Shown: piece by piece, positions 1 to 8,640 of the stretch | Layout of the letters: every line of letters starts with the position of its first letter | Numbering within the stretch: the stretch's first letter is position 1 | DNA from: Actinidia chinensis | Taxonomy: Eukaryota; Streptophyta; Magnoliopsida; Ericales; Actinidiaceae | Assembly: GCA_009663005.1 (NCBI GenBank) | Contig: CM018914.1 | Span: 16,567,747-16,595,112, forward strand | Direction: 5' to 3' | DNA length: 27,366 nt | The notes under the pieces: generated by a model | What the model was told of the DNA's origin: nothing | What the model saw: the letters and a program-made list of their open reading frames with translations, nothing else | The model's database searches: none | Made by a program: the position numbers and the translations under genes

Positions 1-7
1 CTCGGCG

Positions 8-14
8 ATTTATA
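8..14 (-). promoter_or_regulatory. TATA box of LTR A
   Basis: The minus strand reads CCACTATAAATCG here. The same box, CCACTATAAATAG, lies at 22776-22783 in LTR B with related flanks. In both, U3 would then be more than 1.2 kb and R-U5 short. Conservation between two otherwise different LTRs supports a core promoter role, which is inferred. Confidence 0.55.
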
Positions 15-487
15 GTGGGTTCCGGTCTCTGACCTACGTCCACTCCCAAGCACACCCACTTGAGATGTCAAATCCACTAATGCCAAACTCCTTACGGGTG
101 GAGTTCAAACCTTTACCACGTCAAGAGCACACCACTCTTTTCACAAGGTGGAAAAATCCCCTCACACTCACAAGGGTCACCACCAACCATCAAGGGTCAC
201 ACCAACCCTCTTGATACATCAGACTGTTGATCGGAATTTGCGATTCTCTCACAATAACAATTCTCCTTTTTGAAGAAGGATATACAAATGAAGGTTTTAC
301 AATGATATCTCTCACTAGAACTTTGTATGAATCAAAACTGAAAGGCTCAAAGAAAATTGAAGGAAAATATACTCTGAAGTTTCTAAGCTTTTGGTTTTTT
401 TTTTTTTCAATGATTGTCTTATGAAATAAAAAAAGCTAAGGATATGTATTATAGGCCTTAGGCCAAGATATAACCGTTGGAGGGAAT

Positions 488-676
488 TTGAAATTTGCTA
501 GCCCATTTTCAAATTTGAAATACATTTTCAAAGTCAGAAATTGTTGCTATCCAAAATTTCAAAAGTTGCAACTACTTTTCAAAGTCAGAAAGTTTTTTAC
601 CAATTTTTCAAAGTGGCAACCACATTTAAAAGTCAAAAATTTGTTGCAACCCCAATTTTCAAACTTGGAATTAAAA

Positions 677-709
<33 letters not shown>

Positions 710-840
710 CAATTTGCGGAATCAAATTTCCAAAGTCTCAGAAATTGTTGCTAGCATATTTTCAAAGTCAGATCAGAAATTGTTGCTAGATATTTAAATT
801 TGGAAATCAAATTTTCAAATCAAAAAAGATTTACTAGCCC
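488..840. repeat. ~51-bp tandem repeat inside LTR A
   Basis: The anchor AGAAATTGTTGCTAGC, or a decayed form, recurs at about 540, 590, 639, 691, 744 and 779, so the period is 50-53 bp with a shortened last step of 35 bp. Each unit reads roughly TTTTCAAA-spacer-TTTTCAAAGTCAGAAATTGTTGCTAGC. Because the period is close to a multiple of three, overlapping open frames with periodic peptides (FQSQK, LRNCC) appear across it; these are artefacts of the repeat, not genes. Confidence 0.85.
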
Positions 841-892
841 CATTTTTCAAAATTGTAATTAAATTTTCAAAGGGGGAAAATAAGAATTCGTG

Positions 893-1293
893 CTAGCACA
901 TTGTTAAGAACTTTAATTTAATGCATTTTTGTGTTCTTAAAAGCATGACAGGATATAAGGTCATTTTTAGAGATCTCAAAAATTTCAACCATACAAGAGC
1001 TTTACAAAAAATACTCTAATGAAGTTCTTCATCTTGAGATCTTCAGTGGCTTGAAGCTTCTTACTTGCAGTCAAATTCTTCGATTATTTATTGTTAGCAC
1101 ATTTTTAAGAACTCTTTAAATTTTAATGGCATTTTTGTTGTTCTTAAAATGCTATGATGAAGGATATTAGGTCATTTTTAGAGACTAAAAATTTAACCCA
1201 TACAAGAGCTTTACAAAAATACTCTAATGAAAGTTCTTCATTCTTGAGATCTTCAGTGAAGTCTTCTTACTTGCAGTTCAAATATCTGCGATA
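893..1293. repeat. ~205-bp tandem duplication in LTR A
   Basis: Copy 1 (about 893-1085) and copy 2 (about 1095-1293) share the same ordered landmarks: TTAAGAACT (904 and 1105), TCATTTTTAGAGA (961 and 1172), TACAAGAGCTTTACAAAAA (992 and 1201) and ACTTGCAG (1053 and 1269). Differences are mainly one-base length changes in A or T runs. This could be genuine young duplication with sequencing noise, or an assembly duplication. Confidence 0.85.
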
Positions 1294-1432
1294 TTTTTGC
1301 TCCTTGAGCAATATGTGCTTGACTATTTCTGCAAAACTATCATTACTTGAATTAAATCATTAGAGCAATAAGATAGAATTTGTTATCATCAAAATATTTG
1401 CAAATAATCGGATTAACGCCATTAGGGCTACA

Positions 1433-1448
1433 ATCTCCCACTTTTTGA
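1433..1448 (-). other. Polypurine tract of element A
   Basis: The minus strand reads CAAAAAGTGGGAGAT directly before the LTR start TGTAGCCC at 1432. Further purine-rich runs lie upstream at 1591-1607 (AAAGGGAGAGAATGAGG) and about 1640-1648 (GTAGGGGGGAGC). Such a series of tracts is a known feature of Sireviruses and supports the lineage call. Confidence 0.75.
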
Positions 1449-1590
1449 TTGATAACAAATTATGATATAAAAATTTTGAAGCACTTATAGTAATAAAACT
1501 CTTACTGATCAAAGTAGCATGTAAATCATGAAGAATGAGCATTTTTTTATATTAATCTCATTTAGGGGAAATAACAAATTTTTGTATATC

Positions 1591-1904
1591 CTCATTCTCT
1601 CCCTTTGACCTCAACAAAAATGCATTAATGTTAAAAGCTCCCCCCTACGAGATGCTTCCTTTCATGATGAAGTATATCTAACGATAAAAAAGATTGAACG
1701 CTTGCTAAAGATGAACATTGAATCCAGAAAGGGGAGGCAAGCAATCAGGAAAAGATATGAGTTAGACCCCATTCAGTTGTGCTTTTCTTCTTCTGTCACA
1801 AATTTTATTCATGGGGAAGGAACCTTGTTGACATGAAGAGAAGGATTACTTTCATTCTTAGAAGGCGATGATGCAGGAATAATCTTACTTCTATTAAATG
1901 ACAT
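1591..1904 (-). pseudogene. Remnant of the 3' (env-like/accessory) ORF of element A
   Basis: A start codon at 1904 opens a 31-residue frame beginning MSFNRSKIIPASSPSKN, rich in S, P, K and N, which stops at 1809. The sequence continues past the stop to 1591, where the minus strand can encode a V-K-G-(R/G)-E-like tail close to the PPT, resembling the P-K-G-G-E tail of element B at 24339-24362. The position between RNase H and the 3' LTR fits the extra env-like ORF of Sireviruses. The start was chosen because a TATA box (2131-2137) lies about 230 bp upstream. No membrane or fusion segment is visible, so env-like is only the traditional label. The reading is degenerate and the function unknown. 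Confidence 0.4.
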
Positions 1905-2130
1905 GATCAAGAATAGTCTTGCTTCTGTTGTATGTTATGAATCCAAAGTTGTGATTGTTAATCTTTCTTGCTTTTAGAATTTAAAACTGTGATGAATTTG
2001 GTTTGCGTGCTACATCTTTCTTCTTAAAGAAGTGATGATAGGCGGAAACTAGGAAGAAAAGATTTAGCTGTCATAGTATGGACGGAGTGAGAACAGAAAT
2101 ATTTGCTTGGCAGACAGAAGACAAGTGAGT

Positions 2131-2186
2131 TTTTATAGAGAGAGTTTGCATGGAATAGGTGCGAGTGACGCATGTAATGACGCATG
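2131..2186 (-). promoter_or_regulatory. as-1-like element plus TATA box upstream of the 3' ORF of element A
   Basis: On the plus strand two TGACG motifs lie at 2166-2170 and 2178-2182, separated by exactly 7 bases, each followed by CATG. This is the spacing of the plant as-1 element bound by TGA-class bZIP factors. About 40 bp downstream in minus-strand terms is CTCTCTATAAAAACTC (TATAAAA at 2137-2131). A transcript would run toward the 31-residue ORF at 1904. Motifs and spacing are seen directly; activity is inferred. Confidence 0.55.
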
Positions 2187-2266
2187 TGATCTTGACAAAA
2201 AAATAAAAAATAAAAAATCGCAATTTAAAGATATTTGTTATTTGTCATGGTAGGTGCGGCTGTGCT

Positions 2267-2366
2267 NNNNNNNNNNNNNNNNNNNNNNNNNNNNNNNNNN
2301 NNNNNNNNNNNNNNNNNNNNNNNNNNNNNNNNNNNNNNNNNNNNNNNNNNNNNNNNNNNNNNNNNN
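2267..2366. other. Assembly gap of exactly 100 N
   Basis: The 100-N block is a conventional placeholder of unknown size. It falls just downstream of the RNase H remnant of element A on the minus strand, so the end of pol and the start of the intergenic part before the 3' ORF are missing. Confidence 0.99.
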
Positions 2367-2840
2367 TTGGTGACGAACATGATGAACATAATTCTCGCTT
2401 AAAACTGATAGGCCCTCTGACTGTCATAGAAAAATCTAATAACTTTGAGGAAAATCCCCAAGTCATTGAATCAAACCATTGTAACAGATAGCTTCCTTCG
2501 CTGCCATATACTTTTGCTTTCATGGACAAAGAAATTGTAGATGCAGAGTAGAAAAGCGAACTAACTGGTCACCAGCCATAGTTAAAAAACAGATCTAGTA
2601 AGTCGATGTCGTTTGACAAGATCCACCAAACATAATAAGAATCAACATAACCAATTGAATACTGAACCTAACTTGTCGTCCCTCTTGAAATTCCAACCAC
2701 ATCGATTGACCATGAATTTACTATAGGAATCCCATTCATCACTTTCCAGTGAATTTTTCCTGGTCGTGCATGTTATACGCTGGACTATGCTAACAACTAT
2801 GTGAAATACTGTTCTCGTATAAACCATAGCATATATACGT
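2367..2840 (-). pseudogene. Ty1/copia RNase H domain remnant (element A)
   Basis: Reading leftward, traces of the copia RNase H block follow the RT. At 2760-2830 the frame reads VYTRTVFHIVVSIVQ, the decayed form of the copia block that links RT to RNase H. At 2600-2660 nucleotide similarity to the G-Y-V-D-S-D-Y-type block is visible, followed by a LDK-R-type stretch, and 2470-2530 matches the segment that follows it (SMKAKVYGSEGSYLLQW). Stops and frameshifts occur every few dozen codons, so no product is expected. The domain normally degrades the RNA of RNA:DNA hybrids during reverse transcription. Its downstream edge is lost in the assembly gap. Confidence 0.8.
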
Positions 2841-3739
2841 GAGCACCAACTACATTAGCATAATAGAATACTTCCATTGCTTCGCTCTTATTTTTACTTG
2901 GAGACATAGAAAGCAATCAATATGAAGTGTGATAGGCCAACGGTGATTAGACTGACAGGATTTAGTTGAACTATCTATGCCAAATTTTGAAGATTTTACT
3001 GCAAATATTGAGTTTGAGTCAAAAAAACTGTTACCTTTCACTCGTCATTCTTAATTCATACCCAGAAATTTCTTAGATTGTCAAGATCCTTCATTTCAAA
3101 TTTCTATTGACGTTAATTTTTAATCGGTCCAATCTACACTTTGCTCTTATTATGGACCATTTTAAAGCAAATAATCATGGAACCGTCTTAGAAATTGCAA
3201 AAATACACACAATGGTCAACTGCCTTCTTGTGTATTGTGTTCCATCATAAATGATCAAATCGATTATATCACTGTCGCGGAGACTACTTCAAGCCACTAG
3301 ACTCTTAACGACATGCAAATTGTTCTTGCAGATACTTTGAACCCAATCAGGTTGAACGATATTCTCTTCCTCCAATCACCCATGAGGAATGCGGCTTGAT
3401 GTCGAGTGAGGCCAACTAAAATCAAACTGAGCAATTAGTCTATTCCTTCATTTTTAAAGCGTAACCTTTACCCCACTAGTCAGCTTTGAATCTGAACTCT
3501 TGGAGTATTTTTCTCTCGCCAATAACCCATTATAACTGATCTTTAGAGCAGGTTACGAATCACTCTTTGTAGTTTACTGCGTTGCGATGATTTTTGCGGG
3601 TTGCTGTGACGTTTTGAGTCTATTTCAGATCTGGTTGTAGTGTCACATATCCTCAGATTCCTCGTCAGGATGATCTATGTCTAAACAGTCTATCAGATTA
3701 TTGGACTCACAATCTCCACCTGCTGAGTAGATATCGGAC
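2841..3739 (-). pseudogene. Ty1/copia reverse transcriptase remnant (element A)
   Basis: Blocks occur in the expected order on the minus strand. A linker carrying KKNQES lies near 3755. Then come a WREKNTPRV-like segment near 3500, FLHG/FLMGD-EEEI near 3350-3400, a DGTQYTRRQLTIVC segment near 3215-3260, the expected catalytic block near 3150-3190 (no longer readable as Y-x-D-D), MKDLDN near 3095, a TQTQY segment near 3010-3030, and PSKNKSEAMEVFYYANVVGA near 2850-2910. These match copia RT and its C-terminal connection in family knowledge. Many single-base breaks and the loss of the catalytic motif show it is dead or badly sequenced. It follows integrase (IN before RT), which separates copia from gypsy. 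Confidence 0.85.
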
Positions 3740-4690
3740 TCCTGATTCTTTTTCACATAACTTTTCAGTTGTTGTAACCATCCCAACTCACAAAAAATAA
3801 ACATCCTACTAGAACAACTTATTTAGCTCAACACCAAAATCGTAGCTTTCGTACCAGACACTAAAGCCAATAATATTGCTTTCTTGGCTCTAAGATCCAA
3901 ATTGATTCAGTTATGTGAAATATGAAGTACATCCAAAACCACATGTAACCAATAATAATCTGTAACAGGTTTGCCCGACCATACCTCTATGGCATGTTTT
4001 TCACCATTCCTAGTTGCAAGAAATCTATTAAGAGATGAGAGATATATCTCACACCTCTTTCCAAAATGCTTGCTCAATCCCAATATGAGACAACATGCAT
4101 CGAACTTTCGTCACCAGAGTAAGGTTAAGGCATTCTGTTCACTCCGTTCTGGCTAAGGCGTACCACGAACTATAAGTGTTTGACTATCCCTTCCTCCCAG
4201 CATACTTTGAGGAAGGAAAGTATCTAACTGTACTCCCACCATTATCAGATCGGGCTTTTTGATTTTTGCCAGTCTGATCTCAACATTTGCTTCCCATTCA
4301 GAAAGATGCAAGACTTCATCTTATATTCATTAAATGTGACCAAATTCGTCTGGAGAAAGCGTCGATAAATATAACAAAACCAGTAGTATATTTACCTCCC
4401 AAAGAAGCTTCCTCATAGGCTCCCCAGACCTCAGTGTAAATAAAATCAGAATTCCTTCAGTTTGACTGAATTGCAGTGCCAACTTCACACATGCCTGCTT
4501 GGCCCGGCACAGTCACAAATGCTCACAGAATTCAATTTTTCCAATTGGACTCCTTTTACAAAACATTCTCACCAGTATGCCCAAAACACATATGCCATAA
4601 TCTGAAAAGTTATGATTCCAATCTGAATTGTTTAGGAGACAGCAACTCTCCCTATGCTAGACTCCTATCGAGAAAAGATTCATTAAAAAT
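3740..4690 (-). pseudogene. Ty1/copia integrase remnant (element A), truncated upstream
   Basis: From right to left, the pre-integrase zinc-binding zone is traceable at 4540-4640 (LWHM, GHTGEN-like, then KIEFCEH). The core follows near 4380-4450 (segments resembling Y-E-E-A-S-L-G-G-K-Y-T-T and FI-A-FSRRIWS). RSDNGG lies at about 4240-4255 and carries the second catalytic aspartate. LTLVTKVRCMLSHIGIEQAFWKE is readable in pieces at 4030-4120, and NLDLRAKKAI at about 3885-3910. The enzyme inserts cDNA into the host genome. Frameshifts are frequent. Similarity stops near 4690; no protease or gag is found beyond it, so the element is truncated here or was interrupted by later DNA. Confidence 0.82.
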
Positions 4691-5383
4691 TTTATGATAA
4701 TATCCATAAGAATTCATAAAAAAACTATAAAAAATCATAAAACTTACCGAACATATCATATAATTCAGAACAAATCCATTCAGAATAAACATCTCCTAAC
4801 AATAGCCCACACAAATCATAAACAAAATTGAATTTAAAGTTCATTAACCAAAACTAATATGAATCATAACTAACCAGTACAATCATAAAAATTAAATTTA
4901 ATTGGTTGTTCAGTTACTATTATAGTTCATTAATTTATTAAAGATCAGATTAAAGTTTCCCATCTAATGACTATTAAGTGCGACGTAAATATTCCAAACC
5001 ACAAACTCAGTTCTTTTAATTAGCATTATAAATTCAAGATATCATTATACCGTCTTCAAAGTTAAAAAGTTGTCAGGCTGTGTGTAAACTAAAAACTGTA
5101 ACATTACATTTTGAGTTTTTTTAAATAGAAAGATTATAGTCAAGATTTCAGATATACACCACTATCACACTAGAATTTTGATCCACCCTGACATTACCCA
5201 TTTTAATTTGTTTTAAATGGCCAAACCAACCCCAAAGGGCCAACATTGAACTATAGGCTAGTGTTTTGTGGGTTTCTGGTTGAAATTGGAGCCTGATGAA
5301 GCCATGGTTATTTTGGCCTTTGTCAAAGCCCTCATCAACATAACCCGCTTGAGCCCCAATTCACTACACAAGCTTATGCCCAG
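4691..5383. other. Unexplained AT-rich spacer between element A and the Athila LTR
   Basis: No domain, LTR edge or tRNA was recognised. The first half is very A-rich on the plus strand, with repeated ATCATAA, AATCATAAA and similar words at 4690-4900. The part at 5200-5383 is less AT-rich. The expected gag-protease part of element A is not here, so a deletion or an unrecognised insertion must separate the two elements. Confidence 0.6.
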
Positions 5384-5599
5384 TGATGAATCACAAACTT
5401 AACATATTTGCACTTAATAAATCTCTTCACTAGGTTATTTGGTATTTATAACTGTAATTAGAGGTATTATAATAAAACAGGATAAACATCATACAGGAGG
5501 AAACATGTCAAAAACATTGTTTTATCAAGAAAACAGTGCAATTGTGAAAAGACAAAGGATTAGGTGAACAACTAAACTGCAGAAAGAAAGCTGTGAACC

Positions 5600-5860
5600 A
5601 GGTCCAGAAGCTGGAACCGGTTCCAGGAAGTCCAAACCAGTCAGAAAATCACAGAACTCCAACAAGCTGAACCAGTCCAGGAAGCATGAAAAGGTCAGGA
5701 AGCTGAACCGGTCCAGAAAGTCCGACCGGTCGGGAAAATGGTCAGAAGCATAAGAAGGAATAGTAGACCGTCCAAGAAACTGAACCAGTCGGAAGATCAA
5801 AGGCGGTGGAAAGAAGCTGAAACGTCGGAGAAGTTGAACCGGTCGACTAAGGCGGTTCAG
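5600..5860 (+). promoter_or_regulatory. CCGGTC/CCGGTT motif cluster in U3 of the 5' LTR
   Basis: Copies of (A/G)ACCGGTC, CCGGTTCC or CCAGTCC recur every 15-40 bp, including the palindrome-centred GACCGGTCGGGAAAATGG near 5723. The cluster ends about 70 bp upstream of the TATA box and is repeated in the 3' LTR (15968-16215). The same word, GACCGGTCGGGAAA(A/T)TGG, recurs inside the element at 13386 and 13445. It may be an enhancer; that is inferred from position and repetition. Confidence 0.55.
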
Positions 5861-5920
5861 AATAGTAAACAGAGCTTTTGAAGACTTTTTCAAGATCCCG
5901 GTTCACAGCCTCAAAACCTC

Positions 5921-5928
5921 TATAAAAA
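5921..5928 (+). promoter_or_regulatory. TATA box of the 5' LTR
   Basis: CCTCTATAAAAAGAAGAGTCC is preserved in the 3' LTR as CTCTATAAATAAGAAGAGTCC (16300-16307). It would set the start of R near 5950, leaving a U3 of about 550 bp and a long R-U5 of about 1 kb. Confidence 0.7.
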
Positions 5929-6977
5929 GAAGAGTCCAGCCAACGGCTTTCCTCTCCTCTTTTCTTTAGGAATTTGAAAAGAAAAACATCTAGGATTTAA
6001 GAAAGTTGTCGTCATTTGTTGAAAAATCTTTTGGTCTTAACTAGTTTAGTTTCTTATGCAATTAGATAGGTTCTTCGTTCCTGTTTTAATTTTTAAAATA
6101 CTTGCATTTCTTTGAGTGCAATACACAGAGGAGTTACTTACTTTAACTGTTTAATTCTGCTTATGTTATTGCTTATTTACGCTTTATTTACTTTTACGAC
6201 CAGGATTGGACGGTTCACCTCCATCTCGGCGATTTTATCGCCCTATCTGTCAAGTATTATTCCTTCATTTTAAATCTTTAGCAATAATTCCCATTTCAAT
6301 TTCAAGTCAAATATGATAGGATAAATTTCATGGTCTAGTTTTAGACATGAAGCTCCAATCCAATTTTAGATGAAACTAATTCTCTCTTCTCTTAAATTAA
6401 ATTAATAGTTGTTTCAATTGATTAATATTAATATAGAGCTCAAATCTTAGAATTGTATAAATCTCTGATTATTTGTAACAAGATTTCTTGTAGCAACATA
6501 ATTAAGACTTTAGATCAATTGGCATGTTACGAGTGTTAAAAAAGCTAGTTACTTTTTACAATTCATAAACATATTTAGAATTCAAATAGACCAAAGAGAG
6601 AAATCATTGCAACATTTTTCAATCAATTTTTCATTTTACCTTGAAAATGATGAGTCTTCAGGGGGAAAGAAATAGAGATTCTATTAAAGGAAATGTGGCT
6701 AAAGTTTAAAATATTCCAACTTTTACAGTATGGTACAGTTGAAAGAGAAAACATAAACTCAGCCAACTACAAAAAAAAATTTAAACTTTTATAACTTTTA
6801 TTTTATCTAGTTATATTACAACAATTAAAGTGTGCTAACAAATTTCCTTAGTGGATTCTGGATTCCGATCTCTACTTGCGGAATAAGCTTGCGCTCAGTT
6901 GGTAGGCTCTTACGCTGTGAGAGTGAAAAATAAAGCTAACACGATATTCAAACACTTCAAGGAAGCCTAAAGAATTT

Positions 6978-6996
6978 TGGCGCGTTGCCCGGGGGA
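6978..6996 (+). other. Primer binding site, tRNA-Asp type
   Basis: TGGCGCGTTGCCCGGGGGA starts three bases after the 5' LTR. It matches the complement of the plant tRNA-Asp 3' end except for one missing C and extra C/G in runs. This PBS type is usual for Athila-like elements. The homopolymer errors inside so short a conserved site suggest sequence noise. Confidence 0.85.
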
Positions 6997-7099
6997 GACA
7001 ATTTCGCAGCTTGAACGTTTAAAACTTGTGCCGGAATCACAGAAGTTGTAAGTAAACTACTTCGTAAACACTTTTTCTTCATTTTTTTCTTTTCCTTCT

Positions 7100-8640
7100 A
7101 CCAGTAAATAAACCAAATGTCACGGGAGAAAGGCTATTGAAAAAGAGACATTTTAAATTTGGCATGTCAGTTGGTCAGAAAATATAAAATGGTTAGATTG
7201 ACAGAAGGAACAAAAAACCCACTTCAAAATATGGAGGGACAAGAAGCGGGAGATATAAAGCGTTTCCCAATTCAAATTCCCAATGAGGCTCTTATGCCTC
7301 AAGGCAGATACATGCAAAGAGTACTTAATCCAACTCGAGCATCAACTCCCTCTGCCATAGTACTACAGCAATGCACATACATTCACAATTTTTAACCAGG
7401 AATGCTGCCATCACTTCCCACATTCAATGGAATGGAAAGCGAAAGCCCATACCTGCATGTAAAGAATTTGAAGAAAATGGTGAGGAGGAACTATGGTTAG
7501 ATGGTCACAGTAGGGAAGATATAGCCAAGGCTTAAAACTGCTTTCCATTTCACTTAAAGGGATCCGAGCTAAAATGGGCCTAAATTCTCTAAGATCGCGT
7601 TCTTAATCACTTCCTGCGGGAACAATGCAAGCGGAATTTTTTCAAAATATTTTTACGGATGAACAAAACAAGCATCTTTGAAAAGTTAAGTTTATAATTT
7701 TCTGAGGAAGAGAGAAGAGGAGTCGTTTAGGCGTGTTTGGGAGAGATATAAGGATTTGTTGAACAGCTATCCCCAAATCAGGGTTATGATACTGCCGCCA
7801 TATTGAGTCTTTTATGATGGAATTGCCTCCCCAAACCCATGGCAGTTTATTAAACATGATGTTGTACTGGTCAGTTTATGAGAAAGAACCCCTGAAGAAG
7901 CTCTAGATCTTCTTTGTGAGATGATACGCGCAGAGAATAACCAATCTTGGGATTTTCGATATTCTTAACAGATAGGACTAGACGTGAACCCAATACCATT
8001 GGGACAGGAAAGAAAATATCAATTAAAAGAACAAAATGATTTTTGACGAACAACAAAGTATGATCATGTCTAGGGAAACTTGAATCCCTAGAAATTAAGA
8101 AAAATACATGAGGTTAGAAGTCATATAAAATGATGAGAAAATGTGTGTCTTTGTTGAGAGATATGGACACCCTAGTCTGAATCCTACTCTACCAGCTTTT
8201 AAGAGGGTCTACAAGGGGGAGACCGGTCGTCCATTAATGCTTATTAATCAACCACAAGGGCATAAAACCTTTCAATCTTCATACTCCAACACTTACGAAA
8301 CCCAGGAAGGATGGAGAAACAACCGAGTTTTTCTTGGAAGAAATTAGAAATACAGATAATTCTAACAGAAGCCAAGGTTTGCCAAAACTCCCAAGTCCAC
8401 CACCGCAACAGGCAAGTCCAATTGGATAAATCCTATGGCAATAAGAACAAGGGCCAGCCCCTTTTTCCGCAGGCCAAAAACCAGTAAACCACAACCAGAT
8501 ATGTATACCAACCCCCAGTCAGAAACGAGTTTAGAAGATTACCTTAATACTTTTATTCAAAGTCAACAAGCATTATGGGTTCAGAAGAATCAGGCCATAG
8601 TGATATTCGGATCCAGTGACCTAAACTAACCAGCAGCATA
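7100..8640 (+). pseudogene. Athila-like gag remnant
   Basis: Capsid-type blocks appear in order across frames. YMQRVLNPTRASTPSAIVL lies at 7310-7370 and the LPTFNGMESESPYLHVK-like stretch at 7405-7465. A PFHLKGSELKWA block is at 7543-7580, an AEFFQ block at 7630, a WERYKDLLNSYP block at 7737-7770, and NPEEALDLLCEMIRAENN at 7888-7940. Further on come GHPSLNPTLPAFK at 8168-8205 and NTYETQEGWRNN at 8289-8325, the region near the nucleic-acid-binding tail. SLEDYLNTFIQSQQA follows at 8530-8570. Gag forms the particle that packages element RNA. The start is uncertain: an ATG at 7118 soon hits a stop, and the longest frame starts at 7159. At least seven frame changes break it. Confidence 0.85.

Larger units (their letters stand above)
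1..1432 (-). mobile_element. 3' LTR of Sirevirus-like Ty1/copia element A (partial, left end cut)
   Basis: On the minus strand the LTR begins with TGTAGCCC at 1432, right after a purine tract (GTGGGAGA) and upstream-lying copia coding remnants, which is the normal PPT/3' LTR arrangement. Its far end lies beyond base 1. The part at 1-230 resembles 22776-23000 in LTR B: both share a CACTATAAAT box (minus strand) followed by ACGTAGG/ACGTAGC-type sequence and a CAAACCTTTACCAC-like stretch (plus strand). The LTR also holds a ~51-bp tandem array (488-840) and a ~205-bp tandem duplication (893-1293). Seen: edge, purine tract, order with RNase H, RT and IN. Inferred: assignment to the Sirevirus lineage. 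It contains no credible gene; the short ORFs at 227-424, 1154-1363 and 1360-1542 have no recognisable domain. Confidence 0.8.
5384..6974 (+). repeat. 5' LTR of the Athila-like element
   Basis: It starts TGATGAATCACAAAC, matched at 15747 by TGATGAAACACAAAG. It stays colinear with the 3' LTR through TAATAAAACAGGA, CAAAGGATTA, ACTAAACTGCAGAAAG, the CCGGTC cluster, the TATA box, TCTAGGATTTAAGAAAGTT and TTCCAACTTTTACAGTA. It ends just before the PBS, where GCCTAAAGAA aligns with GCCTAAAGCA of the 3' LTR. The two LTRs differ mostly by short indels. The minus-strand frame at 5525-5893 is a by-product of the U3 repeats. Confidence 0.85.

Noticed and set aside
488..789. Two overlapping open frames of 82-88 codons with periodic peptides
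   Set aside because: They arise from the 51-bp tandem repeat, whose period is close to a multiple of three; no domain and no start context.
488..840. CRISPR-like array
   Set aside because: The spacers are themselves repeated and the setting is a plant LTR; it is an ordinary tandem repeat.
2245..2529. 94-codon minus-strand ORF crossing the N gap
   Set aside because: The frame is open only because N codons are not stops; its real part is the copia RNase H remnant.
5525..5893. 122-codon minus-strand frame rich in FLDRF-like units
   Set aside because: It mirrors the CCGGTC repeats of U3; the matching frames in the 3' LTR (15779-16172) are disrupted differently.
6888..6925. tRNA-like GCTCAGTTGGTAGGCTC, resembling an A box
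   Set aside because: No acceptor stem, anticodon loop or T-loop follows, and the 3' LTR copy (17280-17310) does not preserve it.
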